A DNA stretch of 6,358 bases from Clostridiales bacterium. GTDB taxonomy: Bacteria; Bacillota; Clostridia; Saccharofermentanales; UBA5734. Position 1 is the stretch's first letter. Every line of letters starts with the position of its first letter. This document shows, in pieces, positions 1 through 5,672 of the stretch. The DNA lies in assembly GCA_007133255.1 (NCBI GenBank), contig SLMY01000120.1, positions 1 to 6,358 on the forward strand, read 5' to 3'. The position numbers were made by a program, and so were the translations under genes. The notes under the pieces are model-generated. The model saw only the letters and a list, made by a program, of their open reading frames with translations. It searched no databases and had not been told where the DNA came from.

Positions 1-935
1 ACGGCGGCGGTGAAGCGAATGTAGCTGTATCGGCAGCCAATTACGGACTGCAGGCCGCCTTTGTCACGGCGCTGCCTGATCATGATCTGTCGCGAAGCTG
101 TTTAGGTGAACTGCGCCGGTTTCAGGTAAATGTTGATCATGTCAGATTCAGCAGTGGCCGCATGGGCGTCTATTTCCTGGAAGCAGGCGCGAATCAGAAA
201 CCCTCAAAAGTAATCTACGATCGAACCGGTTCCAGCTTCTCTCAGATCAAAACAGGTGATTTTGACTGGCCAGCTATCTTCAGCGGCGCTGACTGGTTTC
301 ATGTGACCGGCATCACGCCGGCGATCAGCGCCAACTGCGCGGACGCCGCGCTTGAAGCCATGCAGGCTGCCCGTGATCAGGGGCTGACCGTGTCACTAGA
401 CCTTAATTACCGGGGCAAGCTTTGGAACTACGGTAAAAAAGCACAAGAGGTGATGCCTGAGCTGACAAAGCTGACAGACATCCTGGTCGCGAATGAAGAA
501 GACTGCCAGCAGTCGCTGGGACTTGAAGCAGAAGCGGAAGTGGCATCAGGGTCACTGTCGGACGCTGCCTATGAGCAGCTGACAGAAAAAGTCATGGCGC
601 TCTATCCAAATCTAAAACGAGTCGCGATTACCTTGCGTGAAAGTATCAGTGCCGACAGTAACCGCTGGTCAGCCTGTATTCGAGATGAAAATGGTTTTTA
701 TCGCAGCAGAGTTTACGCAATTCATGATATTATAGACCGTGTAGGAGGAGGTGACTCTTTTTGCGGCGGCCTGATCTACGGCTTAACACATTATGAAGAT
801 ACGCATCAGGCACTTGAGTTCGCCGTCGCGGCCAGTTGTTTGAAACACAGCATTATGGGCGATTTCAACCGCTTTGGCATAGCTGAAGTTGAGAAGCTGA
901 TGCAAGGAGACGCTTCCGGCAGGGTGCAGCGATAA
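1..935 (+). CDS. kdgK: 2-keto-3-deoxygluconate kinase, PfkB family (5' end outside window)
   Basis: Phosphorylates C6 of 2-keto-3-deoxygluconate or 2-keto-3-deoxygalactonate with ATP in the cytoplasm, supplying the substrate of the aldolase encoded downstream. The open frame begins at position 3 with no start codon: the first residues read GGGEANVAVSAANYG, the N-terminal sugar-binding motif that normally lies about 30 residues into this family, so roughly that much is missing. About 310 residues are visible. Other marks are DLNYRGKLW (coding about 399-425), typical of KDG kinases, and the C-terminal PfkB signature DRVGGGDSF, whose Asp codon at 753-755 is the expected catalytic base. Gly replaces the more common Ala in the GAGD motif; I believe this is usual in one KDG-kinase subgroup. 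The first ATG in the window (162) is internal, because conserved sequence continues upstream of it. The gene ends with TAA, 209 bp before dgoD. The family assignment is firm; the exact sugar-acid epimer used is inferred from the neighbours. Confidence 0.9.
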   Translation, partial: GGGEANVAVSAANYGLQAAFVTALPDHDLSRSCLGELRRFQVNVDHVRFSSGRMGVYFLEAGANQKPSKVIYDRTGSSFSQIKTGDFDWPAIFSGADWFHVTGITPAISANCADAALEAMQAARDQGLTVSLDLNYRGKLWNYGKKAQEVMPELTKLTDILVANEEDCQQSLGLEAEAEVASGSLSDAAYEQLTEKVMALYPNLKRVAITLRESISADSNRWSACIRDENGFYRSRVYAIHDIIDRVGGGDSFCGGLIYGLTHYEDTHQALEFAVAASCLKHSIMGDFNRFGIAEVEKLMQGDASGRVQR

Positions 936-983
936 GACACAGGTTTGCTCCTGACCATAAACACATACTTGGCGGTCATTACC

Positions 984-1047
984 AGATATAAATATCAATG
1001 ATCTATCAACTCAAAAGATATAAATATCGATGATCTATTAACTCAAA
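984..1047. repeat. 32-bp tandem direct repeat, two copies
   Basis: Copy 1 is 984-1015 and copy 2 is 1016-1047. They abut directly and differ at two positions. Each copy begins with AGATATAAATATC, which contains the palindrome GATAT-AA-ATATC, and goes on with TGATCTAT.AACTCAAA. The 32-bp period is close to three helical turns, so the two palindromes lie on the same face of the DNA, as expected for paired operator sites. The repeat lies in the AT-rich part of the kdgK-dgoD gap, upstream of the structured dgoD leader. The repeat itself is directly visible; a role as a regulator binding site is inference. Confidence 0.85.
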
Positions 1048-1051
1048 AAAG

Positions 1052-1059
1052 AAGGGAGG
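1052..1059 (+). promoter_or_regulatory. Strong Shine-Dalgarno-like sequence without a start codon
   Basis: AAGGGAGG is a near-ideal ribosome binding site, but no ATG, GTG or TTG follows within 5-12 bases. The nearest gene start is dgoD at 1145, 85 bases further on, and a long stem-loop (1066-1133) lies between. If that stem folds, only about 17 unpaired bases separate this site from the dgoD ATG. The sequence is certain; its use as a ribosome docking site for dgoD is speculative. Confidence 0.4.
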
Positions 1060-1065
1060 CGGTTT

Positions 1066-1133
1066 TATCTTCACCAGCAAAAGCCCTGTGACATAAGCTC
1101 TTTTTTATGTCAGCTGGCAGGTTGCTGAAGATA
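1066..1133 (+). promoter_or_regulatory. Extended imperfect stem-loop in the dgoD leader
   Basis: Four nested paired blocks can be drawn by eye: TATCTTCA (1066-1073) with TGAAGATA (1126-1133), GCAA (1077-1080) with TTGC (1122-1125), GCC (1083-1085) with GGC (1116-1118), and TGACATAA (1089-1096) with TTATGTCA (1105-1112) around an 8-nt loop. This gives 23 base pairs interrupted by a bulge and small internal loops. A competing pairing also exists, CCAGC (1074-1078) with GCTGG (1113-1117), which would break the two middle blocks. The lower stem ends at 1133, within the weak AGG that precedes dgoD. The structure could control dgoD translation or transcript stability. It does not match a riboswitch class I recognise, and the lack of a T-run at its 3' side argues against a simple terminator. 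Confidence 0.5.
1089..1112. promoter_or_regulatory. Perfect 8-bp inverted repeat, candidate operator
   Basis: TGACATAA and TTATGTCA flank an 8-bp spacer that includes five T residues. It is the apical block of the larger stem-loop, but could equally be a DNA operator for a dimeric regulator of sugar-acid genes. Half-sites lie 16 bp apart from start to start, about one and a half helical turns. No regulator gene is present in the window, so the binding partner is unknown. Confidence 0.4.
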
Positions 1134-1144
1134 GGCCACATCGT

Positions 1145-2293
1145 ATGAAACTAATTAAATTCGAGCTTTTCAAGGTTCCGCCGCGCTGGCTGTTTCTCCG
1201 TCTTGAAACGGATGACGGCCTTGTCGGCTGGGGAGAGCCAGTTGTTGAAGGCAGAGCTGACACGGTAAAAGCCTGTGTTGAAGAACTCTGGCCTTATATC
1301 GATCAGACCGATCCCTCACGCATTGAAGATATCTGGCAGCGGATATATCGCGGTGGTTTTTATCGCGGCGGTCCTGTGCTGACCAGTGCCCTTTCCGGGA
1401 TTGAGCAGGCACTGTGGGATATTAAGGGCAAAAAACTGGGGGTACCGGTTTATGAGCTGCTTGGCGGCAGCTGCCGGGACAGAATCCCGGTCTACAACTG
1501 GATAGGCGGCGACCGGCCGGATGATGTCTATAATGAAACAAAAAGACATATGAAACAAGGTTTTCACGCAGTCAAGATGAACGCCACCGAAGAACTGAAT
1601 TATCTCGACAGCTATGACAAAATAGATGCCGTATTGGAGCGTGTCGCGGCGGTTCGTGAAGCCGGCGGATCGGAACTGATGATCGGCATTGACTTTCACG
1701 GCCGGGTTCATAAAGCGATGGCGAAAGTACTGGTTAAAGCACTGGAACCATTTAATCTGATGTTCATTGAAGAACCGGTGCTGTCGGAAAATCTTGAGGC
1801 ACTTCGTGAGATCGCCCGGCATACGACTACGCCTATCGCGACCGGAGAGCGGCTTTACACCCGCTGGGACTTTAAAAAACTGCTTCAAGATGGCTATATT
1901 GATGTGATTCAGCCAGACCTTTCTCATGCCGGCGGCATTCTGGAATGTAAAAAAATCGCGGCCATGGCTGAGGCTTATGATGTCGCGATCGCGCCTCATT
2001 GCCCGCTTGGTCCAATCGCCCTGGCTTCCTGCTTTAACCTGGATGCCTGCACACCGAACGCTGTTATACAGGAACAAAGTCTGGGCATTCATTACAATGT
2101 GGGTAATGATCTTTTGGATTATCTGGCAGATAAAGAAGATTTTTCATATGAGAATGGCAGTGTCGCGCTGCCAGCCAAACCGGGACTTGGGATTACAATA
2201 GATGAAGCAAAAGTCCGGGCGCAGGCGAAAACAGGCCACAACTGGAAAAACCCGGTCTGGCGCCAGCCTGATGGCAGTGTGGCTGAGTGGTGA
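1145..2293 (+). CDS. dgoD: D-galactonate dehydratase (enolase superfamily)
   Basis: Removes water from D-galactonate to give 2-keto-3-deoxy-D-galactonate, using Mg2+, in the cytoplasm. The product has 382 residues, the same length as Escherichia coli DgoD as I recall it, and aligns from the N-terminal PPRW segment to the C-terminal SVAEW. Active-site residues fall at the known positions: Asp183, Glu209 and Glu235 as metal ligands, His185 and His285 as general acid/base residues, and Glu310. Motifs include GWGEP (28-32), FYRGGP (72-77), QALWDIKGK (88-96), DFHGR (183-187), FIEEPVL (207-213), QPDLSHAGG (256-264) and APHCPLGP (283-290). The ATG at 1145 has only a weak AGG at 1133-1135 upstream. 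No alternative in-frame start exists back to the stop at 1094, so the start is secure. A structured leader precedes it. Members of this family acting on gluconate are known, so the exact epimer is not proven. Confidence 0.93.
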   Translation: MKLIKFELFKVPPRWLFLRLETDDGLVGWGEPVVEGRADTVKACVEELWPYIDQTDPSRIEDIWQRIYRGGFYRGGPVLTSALSGIEQALWDIKGKKLGVPVYELLGGSCRDRIPVYNWIGGDRPDDVYNETKRHMKQGFHAVKMNATEELNYLDSYDKIDAVLERVAAVREAGGSELMIGIDFHGRVHKAMAKVLVKALEPFNLMFIEEPVLSENLEALREIARHTTTPIATGERLYTRWDFKKLLQDGYIDVIQPDLSHAGGILECKKIAAMAEAYDVAIAPHCPLGPIALASCFNLDACTPNAVIQEQSLGIHYNVGNDLLDYLADKEDFSYENGSVALPAKPGLGITIDEAKVRAQAKTGHNWKNPVWRQPDGSVAEW

Positions 2294-2298
2294 AAGGA
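2293..2298 (+). promoter_or_regulatory. Ribosome binding site fixing the aldolase start at 2308
   Basis: AAAGGA lies nine bases before the ATG at 2308. The frame is also open from GTG codons at 2287 and 2290 inside the end of dgoD, but these have no comparable upstream site and would add seven residues that match nothing typical of the family. The site starts on the last base of the dgoD stop codon, favouring re-initiation by ribosomes finishing dgoD. Confidence 0.7.
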
Positions 2299-2307
2299 TT
2301 GATTAAT

Positions 2308-2964
2308 ATGGAAGCAACCTATATTCAGAACGATTTTGCTAAAATGCTAGAAAAATATCGTGTGATCGCGATCCTGCGGCACATGCCGCCGGAACAGACA
2401 AGTCAAGTGTTTGATGCCTTGTATGACGGCGGCATAAGAATGGTAGAAATTACTATGAACAGTGACAGCGCCGCCAGGCAGATACAGCAGCAGCATGAGC
2501 GGCTGGGACGCAGGATGTTCATTGGCGCCGGAACTGTCACAACCACTGAAAGAGCGAAGGCAGCTCTTGAAGCTGGTGCCCAGTTCCTGGTTACCCCTAA
2601 CGTTGATCTGGCGATCATCGAACTGGCCAGGTCACATCAGATCCCCATTTTACCGGGTGCCATGACGCCAAGTGAAATGATGCAGGCAGTATCAGCGGGC
2701 ATTCATACGATCAAGCTCTTTCCCGCGGCTCAGATGGGACTTGATTATGTGAAAGCGGTTAAAGCTCCGCTGGATGATATTCATCTGGTCGCAGTCGGCG
2801 GCATTTCGCCTGATCAGGCTGGATCATGGGTGCAGGCAGGTTGTATCGCTGTTGGTATGGGCAGCAGTCTGATGGATATGGAACTGATCCGCCGGGGTGA
2901 GTTTGAAAAAGCGTCAGAACAGATCGCGGCTTTTCTAAGTGAGTTTAACCAGTCTGCCAGTTAG
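2308..2964 (+). CDS. eda: KDPG/KDPGal aldolase, class I (Eda/DgoA family)
   Basis: Cleaves 2-keto-3-deoxy-6-phosphogluconate or -galactonate to pyruvate and glyceraldehyde 3-phosphate through a Schiff base. The 218 residues (from ATG 2308) form a single TIM barrel of normal family length. Visible motifs: VIAILR (19-24), GGIRMVEITMNS (41-52) with catalytic Glu47, the phosphate/pyruvate loop GAGTV (73-77), FLVTPN (93-98), LPGAMTP (115-121), the Schiff-base lysine Lys136 in IKLFPA (135-140), and AVGGIS (162-167) with GMGSS (183-187) for phosphate binding. It follows dgoD by 14 bp and is almost certainly in the same transcript, completing the pathway begun by the dehydratase and kinase. The sequence does not tell Eda from DgoA specificity; many members accept both epimers and 4-hydroxy-2-oxoglutarate. 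The start was chosen by its ribosome binding site. Confidence 0.92.
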   Translation: MEATYIQNDFAKMLEKYRVIAILRHMPPEQTSQVFDALYDGGIRMVEITMNSDSAARQIQQQHERLGRRMFIGAGTVTTTERAKAALEAGAQFLVTPNVDLAIIELARSHQIPILPGAMTPSEMMQAVSAGIHTIKLFPAAQMGLDYVKAVKAPLDDIHLVAVGGISPDQAGSWVQAGCIAVGMGSSLMDMELIRRGEFEKASEQIAAFLSEFNQSAS

Positions 2965-3009
2965 CAGATAACACCAGCGCGGGTATGGCCGCTGATCATC
3001 CGTTATTGT

Positions 3010-3038
3010 TTAAAAAATAATCAAAACCAAGGTATAAT
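3010..3038 (+). promoter_or_regulatory. Likely sigma-A promoter of the FAHD gene
   Basis: A perfect TATAAT at 3033-3038 lies in an AT-rich stretch between the aldolase stop and the FAHD start. The best -35 candidate is TTAAAA at 3010-3015 with 17-bp spacing, which is weak. Transcription would start near 3045 and leave a leader of about 100 nt. The perfect -10 hexamer is the main support. The promoter would let this gene be expressed apart from dgoD and the aldolase gene. Confidence 0.5.
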
Positions 3039-3073
3039 ATAGGCAGAACGATTGACTTGAGAAGCAAAATCAT

Positions 3074-3108
3074 ACTGACCGGCTCAGGTATTAAGGTCAT
3101 CAGTTTTT
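3074..3108 (+). terminator. Weak hairpin plus T-run in the FAHD leader
   Basis: ACTGA (3074-3078) pairs with TCAGT (3100-3104), with an additional CC/GG step across a 3-nt bulge; alternatively TGACC (3076-3080) pairs with GGTCA (3095-3099). A TTTTT run (3104-3108) follows. The element lies downstream of the TATAAT and 38 bases before the ATG, so it might terminate read-through from the aldolase gene or act as an attenuator. The stem is short and the loop long, so efficiency would be low. Confidence 0.28.
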
Positions 3109-3146
3109 AGTCATCTCATGATAAACAGAAAGTTGGAGGTGTAGAC

Positions 3147-3923
3147 ATGCGCTATGTTCGTTATCATCATTCAGGAGAAGACCGCTGGGGTGTTCTGGTA
3201 GGAGAAGATGTCATCCAGCCGCTGGATAATCGTCCTTATATGGGAGGCAGGCCGCGAGGCACACCGTTGCCGCTGAACGCGGTTAAACTGCTGGCGCCCT
3301 GTGAGCCAACCAAGATTGTCGCGATTGGTAAAAACTACCAGGCCCATATCAACGAAATGGAATATGTGGGCCCACCCAAACCAACGCTTTTCCTCATGCC
3401 CTCTACCGCTTTGCTGCACCCGGACAGTACGCTGGTCCTGCCGCCAAAATCGCTGACCAAACAGGTTGACTATGAAGGTGAGCTGGCTCTTGTCATCTCA
3501 AAAAAAGCAGCTCATATCAAACCTGAGGATATTTCTGAATACGTACTCGGGTTTACCTGTTTTAACGATGTCACAGCCAGGGACCTGCAAATAGAAGACG
3601 GACAGTGGACCCGGGCAAAAGGACTGGACGGGTTCGCCCCTGTTGGTCCGCTGGTTACAGACGAAGTGGATCCCAATAACCTGAGGATCAGAACAAGACT
3701 GAACGGTAAAATTGTTCAGGACGCCAATACCAGAGATATGATTATGCCTGTGGCTGATCTGGTTGCCTTTATCAGCGAGTACATAACCTTGCTGCCCGGT
3801 GACGTTGTTGTCACCGGTACACCGTCTGGTGTCGGACCGATGAAAGGCGGCGACAAGGTAGAAATAAGCATAGAGGGTATTGGACTGCTCAGAACCTTTA
3901 TTGAAGAACGAGAGGAAGCATGA
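3147..3923 (+). CDS. Fumarylacetoacetate hydrolase family (FAHD) protein
   Basis: A 258-residue single-domain FAHD enzyme. The family hydrolyses, decarboxylates, isomerises or dehydrates 2-keto acids with Mg2+ or Mn2+. Visible marks: a small N-terminal domain (1-50), KIVAIGKNYQAHINEME (56-72) holding the His67/Glu70 dyad expected of acylpyruvate-type members, metal ligands Glu110, Glu112 (YEGELALVI) and Asp141 (FNDVTARD), then TRAKGLDGFAPVGP (155-168) with Lys158, and TGTPSGVG (223-230). The start is secure: GGAGG at 3135-3139 lies seven bases before ATG. It has its own candidate promoter and is 182 bp from the aldolase gene, so its link to galactonate breakdown is positional. Possible roles include acylpyruvate hydrolase, oxaloacetate decarboxylase, or cleavage/dehydration of a 2-keto-3-deoxy sugar acid, as known for FAHD enzymes of fuconate and arabinonate pathways. 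The substrate cannot be read from the sequence. Confidence 0.85.
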   Translation: MRYVRYHHSGEDRWGVLVGEDVIQPLDNRPYMGGRPRGTPLPLNAVKLLAPCEPTKIVAIGKNYQAHINEMEYVGPPKPTLFLMPSTALLHPDSTLVLPPKSLTKQVDYEGELALVISKKAAHIKPEDISEYVLGFTCFNDVTARDLQIEDGQWTRAKGLDGFAPVGPLVTDEVDPNNLRIRTRLNGKIVQDANTRDMIMPVADLVAFISEYITLLPGDVVVTGTPSGVGPMKGGDKVEISIEGIGLLRTFIEEREEA

Positions 3924-3927
3924 AAGA

Positions 3928-4006
3928 AGATGACGTCCATTATATAGGCTCCCAGTCCTCGTCGCTTCGCGACTGCGGAAGGTTGCCTATATAACAGCCG
4001 TCATCT
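3928..4006. repeat. 79-bp palindrome between convergent genes (hairpin, possible bidirectional terminator or dispersed repeat)
   Basis: Outer arms AGATGACG (3928-3935) and CGTCATCT (3999-4006) are perfect inverted copies. Middle arms, 10 bp (3940-3949 and 3985-3994), contain TATATAGGC and GCCTATATA. The centre holds GTCGC-TTC-GCGAC (3961-3973). The left arm begins five bases after the FAHD stop, and on the - strand the palindrome is followed by a pyrimidine-rich TTCTTTC, so it could end transcription of the - strand oxidoreductase gene. On the + strand no T-run follows. The GC-rich core inside AT-rich arms and the terminal inverted repeats also resemble a small dispersed palindromic element. 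I see no target-site duplication. Confidence 0.7.
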
Positions 4007-4074
4007 GTGGTATCGGCTTCCATCTGTGGTATCGGCTTCCATCTGTGGTATCGGCTTCTGTCTGTGGTAAAGGC
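4002..4074. repeat. 19-bp tandem repeat, three perfect copies and one decayed copy
   Basis: The unit CATCTGTGGTATCGGCTTC occurs without change at 4002-4020, 4021-4039 and 4040-4058. A fourth, shorter copy at 4059-4074 carries four substitutions. The first unit overlaps the right arm of the palindrome by five bases, and the last stops 14 bases before the stop codon of the - strand oxidoreductase gene. The period is not a multiple of three and no convincing gene covers it, so it is non-coding. Perfect copies suggest recent slippage expansion, and copy number may vary between strains. Confidence 0.9.
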
Positions 4075-4088
4075 GGGGCTTTGTGTTC

Positions 4089-5672
4089 TTACTTGCAGCG
4101 TTTCGCGGCAATTCTGCCCGTCATAATAGCAGTGGGACCACCTGCCGGACTGTAGACCCATTTTCCTGCGGCGTAAACGTCAGGCAGAGCTGTTTCTACT
4201 GAGCTGCCCATGCTGAACATGCTGGTAACGACAGGGATTTTATTTTCGAAAGACCAGCCGACAATAGACCCTTCCGAACTGCCTGCTCTCTCATAAATGG
4301 ATAAAGGTGAAGTGGAGAAACTAAACAGTACCTTGTCTTTGAGTCCGGGATAAATACTCGACGAAACAGTTTTGATGAACAGTGCTTCAACTCGTTTCTT
4401 AAATGTCTCGTACCAGCCTCTTTCCCGTATTTTCCTGGTCAGTGTATAATCGAACAGTGCACTGATAATGATGCCGGTCTGGCCCGGAGGCGCCGCATCG
4501 GGTTCCCGAAGCGCGGGTATCGATATCTCGAAAGTGTTGTAGAAGCAAAACCTTTCCAGCCATTCATACAGCTCTTCTTCCTGAAGGGTATCCCAGCGCT
4601 GCAAAAGAGCTTGCAGTCCGGCGGTATGGACGGTTCCCAGGCCCTGGCGGTTCGGGGTATAGAACACGTGGCCGCTGGCTATATCACGAAAATATTCAGG
4701 CGGCACATCTGCCGCGAGAAAGACAGAGAATACCGATTCGGCACCCTGATGAGCCAGGATCGCCTGCTTCCGGGATCTGAATTTGCCCAGATTCTTTTTC
4801 TCTATGCTTTCATCGTTTGTCATGGCGTATAAGGCCTTAAGATCGCCTGTCCAGATCATTTTTTTATAGCGATACTCATTACCGTCCGAGTCTTTCAGCA
4901 TCTTGTTTTTAGCGTCAACACTCACAATTTCTGTATGATGACGGATCTCACCGCCGCGCGCTCTGACAGCTTCAACCATCTGTTGTATAAACGCACCGAC
5001 TCCGCCTTTTGGATATATGTAGTCATTATAAAGGGCGAAATAGCTTAAAGCGAAAAACACGGGGGTGTTTCTGAAAAAGTGCTGGCCAATAATATCCTTC
5101 AGGGACTGGTTTGCCGCTAATCCGTCCAGATAATCCTCGAAAGGCGTGTCCATTTTATTGATGCGGTACATCGTCCTCAGGAACTTGAACATCCAGGCGA
5201 CAACTGAAGGCACCATAGTCAGAACGTTCCTTTTCTCCTTGGCAAACAAAGGGTTGTCAACACCATACAGGACCTTCATATCTTCAATGATCTGGCGGAT
5301 CGCCTGAATAATCCTGCCGACCTCATCTTTACTTTCGGGGTACAGCTCATTTAACACATCAGCATAAAGATTCAGGCTTTTATCCCCGTCAATGATCAGC
5401 TGCCTTTCTTCAATCCCCAGGGTGATGGGGTTTGGCAGAATCTCAATGTCAAGGCCAAATTCCTTGATAAGAGGTTTTACAAGCCCTGCGTTCACCAGCG
5501 CTCTGGCACCAGCCTCAAAGCGAAACCCGTTCCGTTCAAAAGAGTTCATCAGTCCGCCGCAGTTCTCGTTCTTTTCAACCAGCAGCACATTCCTGCCCTT
5601 GCAGACAAGACTTAAACCAGCCGTCAGACCTGCGATGCCGCCGCCTACAACAATAATATCCTTTTCAATCAC
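4089..5672 (-). CDS. FAD-dependent oxidoreductase, CrtI / retinol-saturase-like
   Basis: A 527-residue flavoprotein of the phytoene desaturase / carotenoid isomerase / retinol 13,14-reductase group. The N-terminus carries the Rossmann FAD motif VVGGGIAGLTAG (8-19; Gly10, Gly12, Gly15) with ribose-binding Glu33 in VEKN, then CGGLMNSFERNGFRFEAG (38-55), the usual family follow-up. YPKGGVGAFIQQMVEAV (220-236) and the C-terminal PDVYAAGKWVYSPAGGPTAI (497-516) are the conserved substrate-side and FAD-binding ends. Hydrophobic stretches near 152-169 and 203-221 may help membrane association. The start is GTG at 5672, overlapping the TGA of the upstream SDR gene and preceded by AAAAAGGTG seven bases away. 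The family acts on polyenes and isoprenoids by desaturation, saturation or isomerisation. No carotenoid synthesis gene is in view, so the substrate is unknown. Confidence 0.87.
   Translation of the reverse strand: MIEKDIIVVGGGIAGLTAGLSLVCKGRNVLLVEKNENCGGLMNSFERNGFRFEAGARALVNAGLVKPLIKEFGLDIEILPNPITLGIEERQLIIDGDKSLNLYADVLNELYPESKDEVGRIIQAIRQIIEDMKVLYGVDNPLFAKEKRNVLTMVPSVVAWMFKFLRTMYRINKMDTPFEDYLDGLAANQSLKDIIGQHFFRNTPVFFALSYFALYNDYIYPKGGVGAFIQQMVEAVRARGGEIRHHTEIVSVDAKNKMLKDSDGNEYRYKKMIWTGDLKALYAMTNDESIEKKNLGKFRSRKQAILAHQGAESVFSVFLAADVPPEYFRDIASGHVFYTPNRQGLGTVHTAGLQALLQRWDTLQEEELYEWLERFCFYNTFEISIPALREPDAAPPGQTGIIISALFDYTLTRKIRERGWYETFKKRVEALFIKTVSSSIYPGLKDKVLFSFSTSPLSIYERAGSSEGSIVGWSFENKIPVVTSMFSMGSSVETALPDVYAAGKWVYSPAGGPTAIMTGRIAAKRCK

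Noticed and set aside
742..752. Strong Shine-Dalgarno-like GGAGGAGGTG inside the kinase gene
   Set aside because: It encodes the conserved Gly-Gly-Gly-Asp motif of the PfkB active site, and no plausible reading frame starts just after it.
1067..1096. Possible nine-codon leader peptide starting at ATC, seven bases after AAGGGAGG and ending at TAA 1094-1096
   Set aside because: ATC is not a normal bacterial start codon, and nothing in the short peptide suggests attenuation, such as runs of one amino acid.
1316..2092. 258-codon open frame on the - strand across dgoD
   Set aside because: It lies opposite a fully conserved dgoD, resembles no family I recognise, and is a by-product of dgoD codon use.
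2287..2307. Alternative GTG starts for the aldolase overlapping the end of dgoD
   Set aside because: AAAGGA at 2293-2298 is correctly placed for ATG 2308, and the extra seven residues are not needed for the fold.
2975..2994. CAGCG/CGCTG hairpin just after the aldolase stop as a terminator
   Set aside because: The stem has only five pairs with a 10-nt loop and no T-run follows; I could not call a terminator for the dgoD-aldolase transcript from it.
3005..3021. ATTGTTT/AAATAAT hairpin as a terminator
   Set aside because: It is entirely A/T apart from one G-U pair, lacks a following T-run, and overlaps the likely -35 region of the FAHD promoter.
3928..4074. CRISPR array
   Set aside because: The 19-bp units abut directly without spacers and no cas gene is near.
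4069..4082. AAAG...CTTT mini-hairpin after the oxidoreductase stop as its terminator
   Set aside because: Only four pairs form; the large palindrome at 3928-4006 is a better candidate.
3940..4161. 73-codon - strand open frame across the palindrome and tandem repeat
   Set aside because: It overlaps the end of the oxidoreductase gene in another frame, and its sequence comes from the repeats; no ribosome binding site or family resemblance supports it.
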